Shown: in pieces, positions 9,784-18,810 of the stretch
Layout of the letters: every line of letters starts with the position of its first letter
Position numbering within the stretch: position 1 is the first letter of the stretch
Assembly (NCBI RefSeq): GCF_002025665.1
Contig: NZ_CP018786.1
Coordinates: forward strand, 1,240,001-1,304,000
Reading direction: 5' to 3'
Source: Chryseobacterium indologenes
GTDB taxonomy: Bacteria; Bacteroidota; Bacteroidia; Flavobacteriales; Weeksellaceae
Length of the DNA: 64,000 bases
The notes under the pieces: generated by a model
The model's database searches: none
Told to the model about the DNA's origin: nothing
The model's input: the letters and a program-made list of their open reading frames with translations, nothing else
Position numbers and translations under genes: made by a program

Positions 9784-10257
9784 ATGATTATCATTAACAA
9801 TTTTAGAGAGTATAAGGCTTTCGAAGGACAAATGGTCGGGTTTTCTGATTGGCATACCATAGATCAGAAGCAGATCAACAGGTTTGCAGAGGCAACCTTA
9901 GATGACCAGTGGATCCATATTAATAAAGAAAGAGCTGAAAAAGAAGGCCCGTTCAAATCTACAATTGCTCATGGCTATTTGCTTTTATCGCTGATCCCTT
10001 ATCTCTGGAAACAAATTGCTGAGGTGAGAAATGTAAAAATGGAAATCAATTATGGGATTGAGAACCTTAAATTTGGCCAGGCTGTTCCTGTAGAGACTGA
10101 CGTAAAACTACAGGCCACTGTGAAATCGGTGACAGATCTCAGAGGAACTATAAAAGTAGTAGTGGAAGCTAAACTTCTTATAAAGAATCATTCGAAACCT
10201 GCCTATACAGGGGATGTAATTTTTCTATATCATTTTTATAGTAAAAAACCAGATTAA
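9784..10257 (+). CDS. MaoC-like (R)-specific enoyl hydratase
   Basis: A 157-aa hot-dog-fold protein. The hydratase motif is visible: QINRFAEATLDDQWIHINKERA with catalytic Asp and His, then AHGYLLLSLIP. It would hydrate trans-2-enoyl-CoA to the (R)-3-hydroxyacyl form in the cytosol, in lipid metabolism. It matches the single-domain MaoC/NodN-like length. It stands alone, with a terminator before it and opposite-strand genes after. Confidence 0.9.
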   Translation: MIIINNFREYKAFEGQMVGFSDWHTIDQKQINRFAEATLDDQWIHINKERAEKEGPFKSTIAHGYLLLSLIPYLWKQIAEVRNVKMEINYGIENLKFGQAVPVETDVKLQATVKSVTDLRGTIKVVVEAKLLIKNHSKPAYTGDVIFLYHFYSKKPD

Positions 10258-10332
10258 AAAGATTAAAATACGGGAAGTCCCCAATATATTACTGTTTGGA
10301 TTGTGATTCTAACATCTGATTAAATAACTTTT

Positions 10333-10596
10333 TCATATAAAATCATAGTGATCCAGTCTTATCACAAAATAATGTTCAATTGTTTTTTGAGCTTTTTTGC
10401 ACATTGATAAAAGATCATTTCCTGATGTATTGTCAAAACTAAAGTCATCATGAGTTTTTACGACATATTCGGTTACTATTTCAATATTCATTAAATCAAT
10501 TTCCGTTACATCGGTTTTCAACCTATGCTCTTCTTTGAAGAAAGGAATTTTACGGAAAATAGAATCGTTAAACCGAAAGAGATGTATTGTTTTCAT
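10333..10596 (-). CDS. Hypothetical 87-aa protein (MKTIHLF family, copy 1)
   Basis: I do not recognise the family. The protein is clearly a paralogue of the 89-aa product at 19863-20132: both begin MKTIHLF, share PFFKEE, a VTE-x-HDDF centre, DLLSMC, and end EHYFV followed by a short DYD/HYD tail. It is small, acidic and soluble, with no signal peptide or membrane segment. Conservation between two scattered copies shows it is a real gene. The gene is single, on the opposite strand to its upstream neighbour. Confidence 0.75.
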   Translation of the reverse strand: MKTIHLFRFNDSIFRKIPFFKEEHRLKTDVTEIDLMNIEIVTEYVVKTHDDFSFDNTSGNDLLSMCKKAQKTIEHYFVIRLDHYDFI

Positions 10597-10656
10597 TTCA
10601 AAAATATTTAATAAGATAAAAAATTTAGGTGGAGGTTCATTAAGAAAACTTATCTT

Positions 10657-11436
10657 TCATTTTTCTGCTGATCTCTCTTTTGGATAAGTACGTTCTGATG
10701 GTAATGGGCACATACCACCTGAAAGGATGTATAATATGCTGTTCCAAAAATTATTTTTTCTATAGAACCCATGACTGTAGTTAGTTAATACTTTTAAGTA
10801 TTCATGTTCATATTCCTTTGCTTCCTGTAATGTGTAATTTTTTGGAATATTTTTAATAATATCCATAGCAGTTTGGTTGAAGATTTTAGGCGAATATTTT
10901 TCTATAAAGTTCAATTCAATCCTGCACATCCCGATAAGTGGAATGAGTAAAGAAAAAATTTCATCGTAAAAGTTACAAATATTTACTTTCCATGATGATC
11001 TTTCTTCTTCCGGTAAAATCTGAGTAGTCAATAGAATGAGTTTTTTATGGGTTACTTCCATTTCATCTGTATAGACTTCGTTTTGCTGCCAGAATATAGA
11101 TGCATTGATTTTATTTTTTTTAGTAATATTTTCCAGTATATATTCAAACTGGATTCTAATATTCTGTATGTTCCCGCTCAGGTCTTCTAAAACAGACTGC
11201 CACAGGTTATGCTGGCTTAAACTGCAATATGTACTAAATACCAATCTTGATCTGTTGATAAGCTGCTGTAATTCTTTTAACATTCTTATAATCTCTTTAG
11301 CATCTCTTTCTAAGGTTATGTTTGTATTTCGTAGATAGAACAGCGAGGTAAACTGGGAATAATAGGATCTTCTTGAAATATTTTTTTTATTTCTGAGCCC
11401 TAATTTACTCTTTGGATGCTTAGTTAACTTTTTCAT
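10657..11436 (-). CDS. Hypothetical 259-aa helical protein, last gene of a cupin operon
   Basis: Not recognised. I start it at the ATG at 11436 (MKKLTKHPKSKLG), 7 bases past the stop of the upstream gene; the longer frame from 11457 overlaps that gene. The protein has a very basic N-terminus followed by mostly helical sequence (ERDAKEIIRMLKELQQLI, then long amphipathic stretches) and no signal peptide. It is the distal member of a tight three-gene unit with a 76-aa protein and a cupin. No catalytic motif is evident. Confidence 0.7.
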   Translation of the reverse strand: MKKLTKHPKSKLGLRNKKNISRRSYYSQFTSLFYLRNTNITLERDAKEIIRMLKELQQLINRSRLVFSTYCSLSQHNLWQSVLEDLSGNIQNIRIQFEYILENITKKNKINASIFWQQNEVYTDEMEVTHKKLILLTTQILPEEERSSWKVNICNFYDEIFSLLIPLIGMCRIELNFIEKYSPKIFNQTAMDIIKNIPKNYTLQEAKEYEHEYLKVLTNYSHGFYRKNNFWNSILYILSGGMCPLPSERTYPKERSAEK

Positions 11437-11443
11437 CAGAATT

Positions 11444-11674
11444 TTATTGTAAATCATTTTTCATGATAGCCCTTTTTTCAAAGGCCTTTTGCTGTATTAT
11501 AAGGGAAATAAGATACTGTCTTAGATCTCTGATTGTTATATTTTTCTCTGTAAAAGAAAAAAATAGTGGTGTCTCGTCTAAAAGCTCATAGAGTTCAGGA
11601 AATTCTTTTTGAATTTCAACTGTTTTTTTTAATATCTTTTTTGTTAAAATAGATAGGGTATCCAGATTATTCAT
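11444..11674 (-). CDS. Hypothetical 76-aa protein between cupin and helical protein
   Basis: Not recognised. A small soluble protein (MNNLDTLSILTKKILKK, then EFPELYELLDETP and IRDLRQYLISLI). Its start overlaps the cupin stop by 8 bases and its stop sits 7 bases before the next start, so translation of the three genes is probably coupled. The pattern ELYELLDETP...LRQYL could form a helical bundle. A role in partnership with the cupin is inference from context only. Confidence 0.72.
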   Translation of the reverse strand: MNNLDTLSILTKKILKKTVEIQKEFPELYELLDETPLFFSFTEKNITIRDLRQYLISLIIQQKAFEKRAIMKNDLQ

Positions 11675-12023
11675 AGCCGCTTTTTATTATTGTTACGATC
11701 ATCTTAAAGCGCTTATTTCCTTTTATAGAATGAGATTTATGGGCAGGAACGATAATGCATTCACCTTCTTCCATAAAGTAAGAAGCTCCGTCTATAATGA
11801 TTTCAGCTTTACCTTCAATGATCTGTGCAACAGTATCGAAATGAGAAATCTTTTCAGATAACCCTTCTTTGTCATCAAAAGATAAAACACTGATATTGCC
11901 GGTCAGTTTTTCCAGTATATTTTTACTCACTACAGAATTTGGAATGTAATCTACAATCTGGCTTGTAATATATACTTTCGATTTTTCAAGTTCTCTATGA
12001 TTCATCACTGTGGGTTTAAACAT
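11667..12023 (-). CDS. Cupin-domain protein, first gene of three-gene operon
   Basis: A 118-aa single cupin barrel. Motif 1 is degenerate (SHFDTVAQIIEGKAEIIIDG) with one His; motif 2 is ECIIVPAHKSHSIKGNKRFK with two His. It lacks a signal peptide and so is cytosolic, probably a small-molecule or metal sensor rather than a classic dioxygenase. It leads a unit of overlapping genes running down to 10657. A hairpin at 12049-12084 separates it from the upstream CsbD-like gene. Confidence 0.82.
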   Translation of the reverse strand: MFKPTVMNHRELEKSKVYITSQIVDYIPNSVVSKNILEKLTGNISVLSFDDKEGLSEKISHFDTVAQIIEGKAEIIIDGASYFMEEGECIIVPAHKSHSIKGNKRFKMIVTIIKSGYE

Positions 12024-12048
12024 AAAAAGAGTAGATGGTATTGTAAAT

Positions 12049-12084
12049 AAAAGGGATAGAACTGTCTAATATTCCATCCCTTTT
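12049..12084 (-). terminator. Terminator hairpin between CsbD-like and cupin genes
   Basis: AAAAGGGAT and ATCCCTTTT form a 9-bp stem with an 18-base loop. Read on the minus strand it is followed by TTTATTTAC and lies about 60 bases past the CsbD-like stop, so it probably ends that transcript. Confidence 0.55.
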
Positions 12085-12145
12085 TCCAGTGAAAGCGTTT
12101 GATAAATATATCTTTTCATTGGCTTTAATTGTCCCTGAAAACAAT

Positions 12146-12364
12146 TTATGAAAGATTGATTTCTTTGATAATATTGAGAACTTCTTCACGGTTTTTTCTT
12201 AATCTGTTTCCGATTCTTTCCAGCATTTCCCTTTCTTTCCCTTCTTCAAGCTTCAGATCGTGGTCCGTTAATGTTGAAAATTTTTCTTTCAGTTGTTTTG
12301 ACTGCTCAATCCAAGCTCCAGGAGTTTTGAAAAATTTGTCGCCTTTGTTTTGGTTTGTGTCCAT
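12146..12364 (-). CDS. CsbD-family general stress protein
   Basis: 72 aa, very charged. The sequence FKTPGAWIEQSKQLKEKFSTLTDHDL followed by EEGKEREMLERI and LRKNREEVLNIIKEI fits the CsbD-like short helical proteins induced by general stress in Bacteroidota. The molecular role is unknown. It is a single gene with a terminator-like hairpin downstream. No special promoter was recognised upstream. Confidence 0.78.
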   Translation of the reverse strand: MDTNQNKGDKFFKTPGAWIEQSKQLKEKFSTLTDHDLKLEEGKEREMLERIGNRLRKNREEVLNIIKEINLS

Positions 12365-12828
12365 AAGGTGGATTTTAGTGTAACTTCATTGCTACCATAC
12401 AAAGATGGGTGTTTAATAATCTATTGTATTACAGATTGTTTCTTTTATGTTGTACATATCACACTTTTACAAAATTCCAGCTTCTTTTTAAGAATATGTA
12501 AGACGGTTGATCATAAAAACAGTTGCTTTGATGACTATTTATGAAGTAATGGAGATTTTTGAGCCTTAGGACATGATTACAAACCTAAAATACTACTATA
12601 TAATTCCAAATAAGTGATTAATTAATCGTATCTTGCTGAATAACTACATTGAACTGATGATCCGGACTTTAAGTTCCGGCCTATTCACTTTTTTCATTAT
12701 TTGATATTTCCAGTATAACCTCTCTAGTCTGCTTCAAATCATTTATAGAAACTGTTTTGAAAAAGGGAATATAAATCTTGTGATTTTCTCCAAAGGACAA
12801 TTCAATTGTAAAAATTATTGATGCTTTT

Positions 12829-13926
12829 ATGTATATAAAAAAATATTTATGGATGTGGACGTTTTTGGTTCCTATTCTGGCGTGGTTATCTTATGTTGGC
12901 AATTTTGTTTTCTCATCAGGGTATTACTCTGTGATTCTTGCTTTATTTTTGATGGGGAGTGTTTTGGCAGCGGTGTATCATTCCGAAGTTATTGCTCATC
13001 GCTTGGGTGAGCCATTTGGAACCTTGCTTCTGGCATTTGCCATTACGGTTATAGAAGTAGGACTTATTATTTCTATTATGATGGGAGCAAAAGGCTTAGA
13101 AACCATTACCCTTGCCAGAGATACGGTTTTTGCTGCCGTAATGATAATCCTTACCGGAATCATTGGGAGCTGTATTGTGATAGGTTCCTTAAGATACAGA
13201 GAGCAGAGCTTTACATTACAGGGGGTAAGTACGGCACTCATTACGCTTACTTCTGTGATTATTTTTGTGCTTATTCTGCCTAATTATACGGTGAGTCATC
13301 TCGGAGGGGAATATACCTCCTTTCAATTGCTTTTTATTGCCTTAATTTCTTTAGGACTTTATCTTGGATTTACTATGATTCAAACGTTTAGACATCGAAG
13401 CTTTTTCATTTCTCCAGAGAATAAACTGTCCAAAAATCAGCCTGTACAAGATAATCATGAACTGATTTCCCGAAAACAATTGTATATCAGTTGTATATTG
13501 TTACTATTATCCCTGGGAATAGTCGTTTTACTGGCAAAGCTTCTTTCAAAGGATGTTGAGCATATAGTGGTTTCCGCGGGTGCCCCAAAATCTCTTGTAG
13601 GTATTATTATTGCAGGTATTGTTCTTCTTCCGGAAGGACTGGCTGCATTCAGGGCTGCAAAAAGTGATCAGATCCAAACCTCATTAAATCTGGCGTTTGG
13701 TTCTGCTTTGGCCAGTATCGGACTCAGTATTCCTGCCATAGCTATCATATCTGTAATAACCGGTATAAGAATGACATTAGGAATAGATATTAAATCAACC
13801 ATACTTTTAGGGCTGTCGCTTTTTATTATTACTGTTTCACTGGCAACGGGCAGAACCAATATTATGCAGGGAATTGTACTGATTGCTATATTTTTAATTT
13901 ATCTTTTTATTACAATCGTACCATAA
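12829..13926 (+). CDS. Ca2+/H+ antiporter, CaCA superfamily (ChaA/CAX type)
   Basis: A 365-aa membrane protein with about 11 hydrophobic segments. The two CaCA alpha repeats are clear: LGEPFGTLLLAFAITVIEV (residues about 61-79, with the key Glu) and LPEGLAAFRAAKSDQIQTS plus NLAFGSALASIGLSIP in the second half. A short acidic/His loop (residues about 195-215) separates the halves. It exchanges cytoplasmic Ca2+ or Na+ for protons at the inner membrane. It is monocistronic; a 39-bp repeated element lies 28 bases downstream of it. Confidence 0.92.
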   Translation: MYIKKYLWMWTFLVPILAWLSYVGNFVFSSGYYSVILALFLMGSVLAAVYHSEVIAHRLGEPFGTLLLAFAITVIEVGLIISIMMGAKGLETITLARDTVFAAVMIILTGIIGSCIVIGSLRYREQSFTLQGVSTALITLTSVIIFVLILPNYTVSHLGGEYTSFQLLFIALISLGLYLGFTMIQTFRHRSFFISPENKLSKNQPVQDNHELISRKQLYISCILLLLSLGIVVLLAKLLSKDVEHIVVSAGAPKSLVGIIIAGIVLLPEGLAAFRAAKSDQIQTSLNLAFGSALASIGLSIPAIAIISVITGIRMTLGIDIKSTILLGLSLFIITVSLATGRTNIMQGIVLIAIFLIYLFITIVP

Positions 13927-13953
13927 ACTTATTTAAGCTATGTATTATATAGC

Positions 13954-13992
13954 TTGATATAGAATATATTTCATCAACTGAATCCACAAAAA
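13954..13992. repeat. 39-bp intergenic element, copy 1
   Basis: This 39-bp stretch, with core TTTCATCAACTGAATC, is identical at 37 of 39 positions to 19741-19779. Both copies lie upstream of short hypothetical genes in otherwise unrelated surroundings. It could be a shared regulatory element or a short dispersed repeat. Confidence 0.8.
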
Positions 13993-14129
13993 CTTTTGAA
14001 GACTCAGGGAAATAATTTTTCCTTACCAAACAAACCGTTCTTTTAATTAACCACCGTCGGAAATCAAGTTAGAAAAAAAAGTACTCAGAAAATAATAAAA
14101 AGATTTTGCAATAAAAATTATTTATCGAT

Positions 14130-14363
14130 ATGACTAGTAAAAAATATTACTTCCAAGATAAAAGTCAGAATATTATATCAGAAGATCAGTTAATTGGAAA
14201 AAAGATGGATGAGATAGAATGTTTTCTTGCTGATTATCAATTACAAAAACTACATACAATAGAGCGTGTTTATATCCTGAAAAAAACATTTTTCGGAATA
14301 TTTAAAATAAGACTTTATTTATATCTTAGTGAAGATACAGTATATAGTTATACTATTCAATAA
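14130..14363 (+). CDS. Hypothetical 77-aa protein downstream of 39-bp element
   Basis: Not recognised. A small protein without a signal peptide: a charged N-terminus (MTSKKYYFQDKSQN), then IGKKMDEIECFLADYQL and a C-terminal half that looks like beta strands with alternating hydrophobics (FKIRLYLYLSEDTVYSYTI). It begins 138 bases after copy 1 of the 39-bp repeat and has no nearby partner genes. Codon use looks native. Confidence 0.6.
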   Translation: MTSKKYYFQDKSQNIISEDQLIGKKMDEIECFLADYQLQKLHTIERVYILKKTFFGIFKIRLYLYLSEDTVYSYTIQ

Positions 14364-15170
14364 ACATAAACATTGTTATACTTTTATTATTCTTCCCATT
14401 ATAGCTTGATGTTAGAACTCACATTTCTTTGGGATACCGATACTTGTTTTATTTTGCTTTGATGGTCTTTGAAAGCTATAATGTTATATTTTGTTGTTTC
14501 CTGTACGGCAGAGCCCCTTTGTAATTGTTAAATCATCTATTTCATTATAAGATTTTTATGTCTTGTACTAAGCTTTTTAATAAGAGTTCGGCAGTTTTGG
14601 ATATCTTTCTGGAATTTTCAAACTAACGGTTACTTTCTACTCGATAACTTTTTTATTACAACTGGATTCTTGGATAATAATAAATAAATTGGCTGATTTC
14701 TTTTGGCTACCTGTGGTTTTTCATAATTATTGCTAATTGTGCACCTCAGTTAGTAATTATGATTTCCTATATGAAAGTCTTATTAGCCTCCCTAATGCCC
14801 TATAGTAGATTATATAACAAAAACCCTCCTTTTTAGGGGAGAGTCAATTGTACTAATGAGAATGTACAACTATTATGAAAAGTAAATGTAGGTGTTAATC
14901 AATTACATTTATATGCTGCAAGTCATACGATTCTATTTATTTTTGTCGTATTTGCAGTAGAATTAATACAGTTATTTTAACTCTTCTTAGGGAGTTTTTT
15001 TTATGAATAACTTTTTAATATGTCATTTCTGTGGATAAATGACCAACATCAGTGTTTGATCAGAAGTTTGACTGTTGGTTGGAATTACCAGTAAACTAAT
15101 ACTTTGCAGGCTATTGTCATGAATGCTATACTTATTTTCATTACAATGGATTACAACATTAATTATGCTA
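14364..15170. other. Gene-poor gap of about 800 bases
   Basis: No convincing ORF in any frame. It contains a small hairpin plus T-run (AACTC/GAGTT, 14979-15003, plus strand), a CCCT/AGGG stem near 14825, and a GTACGGCAGAGCC string near 14503 that recurs near 54069. It is probably decayed intergenic DNA. Confidence 0.5.
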
Positions 15171-17465
15171 TTACTTTTTAAAACAAAGCCTTGCCATGAG
15201 GTAGCTTACCGTGGATTCTGCTCCCTGATTAAGATTAACATTTTTCTCTTCAAGCCCATCATAACATCCACCTGTTGCAGGGTTATAAATAATCTGATGC
15301 AAATGATTCTTTCCTAAAAACCAACTAAAAGCATTCCTCATCATCTGCAAATATTTTTCATCATTAAAAACCTTGTAGAATGTAGATAAGGTTAGTATGG
15401 TATAAGCAACGTCAATAGGCTGTTCACCACCAATTGGTTCAGGACTATTAATCGTTTCTTTCTGCAGCCATCCTTTGTTAGATATTACTTTAATGCCTCC
15501 CTTACTAAATGTTTTAGAAAGCAAAAACTTGAATGATTCATTGGCAACCTGTTTATACATTTCGTCCTGGGTTGTAATCCACGCACACAATAAAGCTTCA
15601 GGGAGTACGCTGTTTCCGTAAGTAAGATAGCTTTCAAACCAATGCCAGTCTTTATGTTTCTCATGCTGATACATTTTTACCAGTCTGTTAGCCAGTTTTT
15701 TCAATAATGGAATATTGTTTTCAGAGTTTTGATAATGCAATCCCTTTATAATAAAAGCCATTGCACGTGTAGAATAAATTTTATCACTAGACGGAAGACT
15801 TTTTTCAATGATGGACTCTGCTTCATCAGAAAAAAGTCGTGGTAAGATTGCTTTTATAGAAAGAAGGTATCCCAATGCCCAGATTGCCCTGCCATTGGAG
15901 TCTTCAAGGTTGGTTTCGTAGTTCTGTTGTGCAAATTCCTTATCTTTATTTACATAGTTGAGAAAACTACCATCCGGTTGTTGACAAAACTTTATTACAT
16001 TCAGGTAGGTTGAGATTAAGTCAAGATCAGATTCATCTCTGCTTACTTCGTAATGTCTGCAGGCTACAATCAAAGCACGGGCATTATCGTCCAAAGTATA
16101 CCCGGAATTGATATCAGGTTTGTTGATTTTAGAAAATTGGATCATTCCAAAATCCGTTGTCATATTTTTGATATGGCTAAGATTGATGATCGGGAATGTA
16201 TAGTGTAATGTCATTTTGTCTTTGTTGTATTGTTGAAATAATAAGGCGTGTGAAATAGATGAATTCTCCCAGGCTGTGGGAGCCATTTTTTCCAGACTAT
16301 TTGATCGTAATTTTTCCTGTGCGGTTTCATTTTTCAATAATGTATTCACGGCAGCAGCAAGCTGTTCCGGAGCTTCAAAATCAATAATAATTCCCAGATC
16401 TTCATTTAAGACTTCCACAGCATGAGGAATAGGGGTAGAAACAATAGGGCATCCACAGCTGATGGCATAGGAAAAAGTACCGCTTACTGCCTGATTTCTG
16501 TCTTTTGAAGTGAAAAGATAGATATTGGTAAGTTGAAGATAATCTAGCAACTCATTCAAAGGCAGATATTGATTGATAAAGTATGTATGTTTTTCCAGAT
16601 GAAGCCTCTTAATGGTATCCTGTAAAAAATCACGGTACTTTTCTCCTTCATATTTAATGATTCCGGGGTGTGTCTTTCCGATAATCAGGAACATTACATC
16701 CGGATTTTGGGAAACGATTTCAGGCAGAGCTTCTAAAGTGGTTTCAATATTTTTCCCAGCACCCAGTAAACCAAATGTTGAAAGTACCTTTTTATCTTTA
16801 AGTCCGTATTTTGTTTTCAGTGAAATTTTATCGATAAATGGCAGCAAATGGGTACCGTGGGGTATCACTTTAATTTTATCAGATGAAATATCATAATCAT
16901 TGGTAAGGATATCCGCAGAAATACCGGTCATGACAATAATAGATTTTACGAAACTGCTGATTTCTTTTACTTTTTCTTTTAATTCCGGATCGGGTTTCGG
17001 CAGAACAGTGTGAAAAGTAATGATGAGGTCTTTCTGTAAATTTTGAAGGAAAAGGAGTAATCCGTCTGGGGTTTCGTTGAAAAATCCAAATTCATGCTGG
17101 AGCATAACCAGTTGAATCCTGTCATTTTTGTTGATTTTATCAGCCAGCTCTAAATAAGATATGGCATCGGATGTATTTAAGCGATATTCTGGATCTGCTT
17201 CATATTGATAATGCTCATCCTCAGTTTCCATCGGACAGATGATGATGGTAAATGATTCATTGAACTTTATCTGAAGAGATTGTATTAAATCCTGACAATA
17301 GGTTGCAATACCGCACACCTTAGGAGGAAAAGTGCTTATAAAGATAATTTCAGGCTTATGATAAATTGTGTTTTTTTTACTTTGTACAGATCGTCTTTTT
17401 GTCTTTTCCTCCACGTCTGATTTTATATTTTTATTCATGATGATATCTGTTTTAAAGTCTGACAT
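15171..17465 (-). CDS. GT4 glycosyltransferase fused to an alpha/alpha-toroid domain
   Basis: A 764-aa protein. Residues about 38-400 form a GT-B/GT4 glycosyltransferase: IIFISTFPPKVCGIATYC at the start, VLSTFGLLGAGKNIETTLEAL, then the donor-binding SGTFSYAISCGCPIVSTP and VEVLNEDLGIIIDF. Residues about 420-764 form a helical toroid typical of sugar-processing proteins (DNARALIVACRHYE, SNGRAIWALGYLLS, HWFESYLTYGNSVLPEALL, QGAESTVSYL). The N-terminal 37 residues are basic and variable; the ATG at 17436 is an alternative start. It is cotranscribed with the GH130 gene 18 bases upstream, so it probably makes or remodels a mannose-type glycan. The exact product is unknown. Confidence 0.88.
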   Translation of the reverse strand: MSDFKTDIIMNKNIKSDVEEKTKRRSVQSKKNTIYHKPEIIFISTFPPKVCGIATYCQDLIQSLQIKFNESFTIIICPMETEDEHYQYEADPEYRLNTSDAISYLELADKINKNDRIQLVMLQHEFGFFNETPDGLLLFLQNLQKDLIITFHTVLPKPDPELKEKVKEISSFVKSIIVMTGISADILTNDYDISSDKIKVIPHGTHLLPFIDKISLKTKYGLKDKKVLSTFGLLGAGKNIETTLEALPEIVSQNPDVMFLIIGKTHPGIIKYEGEKYRDFLQDTIKRLHLEKHTYFINQYLPLNELLDYLQLTNIYLFTSKDRNQAVSGTFSYAISCGCPIVSTPIPHAVEVLNEDLGIIIDFEAPEQLAAAVNTLLKNETAQEKLRSNSLEKMAPTAWENSSISHALLFQQYNKDKMTLHYTFPIINLSHIKNMTTDFGMIQFSKINKPDINSGYTLDDNARALIVACRHYEVSRDESDLDLISTYLNVIKFCQQPDGSFLNYVNKDKEFAQQNYETNLEDSNGRAIWALGYLLSIKAILPRLFSDEAESIIEKSLPSSDKIYSTRAMAFIIKGLHYQNSENNIPLLKKLANRLVKMYQHEKHKDWHWFESYLTYGNSVLPEALLCAWITTQDEMYKQVANESFKFLLSKTFSKGGIKVISNKGWLQKETINSPEPIGGEQPIDVAYTILTLSTFYKVFNDEKYLQMMRNAFSWFLGKNHLHQIIYNPATGGCYDGLEEKNVNLNQGAESTVSYLMARLCFKK

Positions 17466-17483
17466 CCTGTATTGAATCGTCAG

Positions 17484-18512
17484 TTATGATGTGTACCGTA
17501 GTAATTCTTTCAGTAATTCTGAAAGACTTAAAGAGGTAACAGCAATTCTTTTATCCGCTGCTCCATAGTAAACATGGAGTGTATCTCCTTCTACGATGGC
17601 TCCGGTAGGGAAGCAGACATTGTTTACTTCTCCCTTCTGTTCCCATTCTTCTTCAGGTTTGAAAAGAGGGTAAGGAAGTCTTGAAATTTCCTTTTTGGGA
17701 TTATCAAGATCCAGTAAAGCAGCACATGCACTGTAAACATACCCTTCAATGGTATCATGTACCCCATGGTATATCAAAAGCCATCCATGCTTGGTTTCTA
17801 TAGGGGGACATCCTCCGCCAATATAGCTTACCTCGTGTTCATATTGGGGAGATAATACAATATGTTCTTTAAAGTGAAGGAAATAATCTTTCCAAAAATC
17901 AGGATTCAGATCTTCAATGTTTTGTATGCTTGCAATTTGGATATCAGGTCTTATTCGATGAAGAAAATAAAGCTTACCGTTAATTCTTCTTGGGAAAAAT
18001 ATTACATTTTTATCCCAAAGGAAGACCTCTTTATCCTTTTTATGAGCAGGCGGGAGTTTGTTGAAGCGTCTGTACTTTTCTCCTATTTCACCTTGGGATT
18101 CTGTCAAAAGTTTAAACTTTTTGTACAGAATTTTTGGGACAATAATCCCTACTTTTTCCCATGATATAAGATCCTTCGATATGGCAAGTGTTCCCAATGC
18201 GTTAATTCCGTCATAACTGGTATAGGTAAGATAAAATAATTGATCAATTTTTACGACTCTTGGATCTTCAACTCCATGTTTTTCGTATTCAAACTCGGGG
18301 ATGATAACCGGGTTGCTGAACCGGGTTTCTATGGTCTTATAATCTGATAGTATACAATGACCAATACTGGAGAAATTATTCTTTGCAAGAGCCCTGTACA
18401 ATAAATGTATTTTTCCATTATCCTGAATGATTGCTGGATTTAAAACACCCTCACTCTCAAAGTCTAATGTCGTTTTTCTGAGTATAATTCCGTCTTTTTT
18501 CAGTGGGACCAT
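17484..18512 (-). CDS. GH130-family glycoside phosphorylase/hydrolase
   Basis: 342 aa. The five-bladed beta-propeller of GH130 is visible from FESEGVLNPAIIQ, GVEDPRVVKID, FHRIRPDIQIAS, GGGCPPIETKHGWLLIYHGV and FPTGAIVEGDTLHVYYGAADK. Family members phosphorolyse or hydrolyse beta-mannosides. The protein has no signal peptide, so it acts in the cytosol, recycling or storing oligosaccharide with the adjacent GT4-toroid protein. Its ATG directly follows the TAA of a 43-aa gene (TAAATG), so the two are translationally coupled. The family is sometimes misnamed pesticidal protein Cry7Aa in databases. Confidence 0.88.
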   Translation of the reverse strand: MVPLKKDGIILRKTTLDFESEGVLNPAIIQDNGKIHLLYRALAKNNFSSIGHCILSDYKTIETRFSNPVIIPEFEYEKHGVEDPRVVKIDQLFYLTYTSYDGINALGTLAISKDLISWEKVGIIVPKILYKKFKLLTESQGEIGEKYRRFNKLPPAHKKDKEVFLWDKNVIFFPRRINGKLYFLHRIRPDIQIASIQNIEDLNPDFWKDYFLHFKEHIVLSPQYEHEVSYIGGGCPPIETKHGWLLIYHGVHDTIEGYVYSACAALLDLDNPKKEISRLPYPLFKPEEEWEQKGEVNNVCFPTGAIVEGDTLHVYYGAADKRIAVTSLSLSELLKELLRYTS

Positions 18513-18644
18513 TTAGCTGCCGGTATTTCGGGCTTCATTTTCCCTGTATTTTCTTTTGTTCATTTTATCCTCCCGTTTCTCTTTTGCGGATTTTGCGGGT
18601 GGAGTTTTATCTGATTTCTTTTTTCCGTCTTTTTCTTTTGACAT
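18513..18644 (-). CDS. 43-aa lysine-rich leader protein coupled to GH130
   Basis: MSKEKDGKKKSDKTPPAKS and the following KEKREDKMNKRKYRENEAR make a small, very basic and disordered product. Its stop is immediately adjacent to the GH130 start, with no spacer, so ribosomes can reinitiate. No family is recognised. It could be a nucleic-acid-binding micro-protein or simply a translational coupler. The real-gene call rests on the exact junction and the non-random composition. Confidence 0.6.
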   Translation of the reverse strand: MSKEKDGKKKSDKTPPAKSAKEKREDKMNKRKYRENEARNTGS

Positions 18645-18810
18645 TGTGAAAATATTTTTTGTTACCTGTAAATTTCAATCATTAAAAAAGGAAAGCTTTG
18701 CAATTGTCTTTTAATTTGTTGTATAAATCATAGATATTTCCGATTGAATAGACTAACTTTGAATAAATGGCTGTTAATGAAATAATTGGCCGGTATAAAT
18801 CGTAAGGGAG

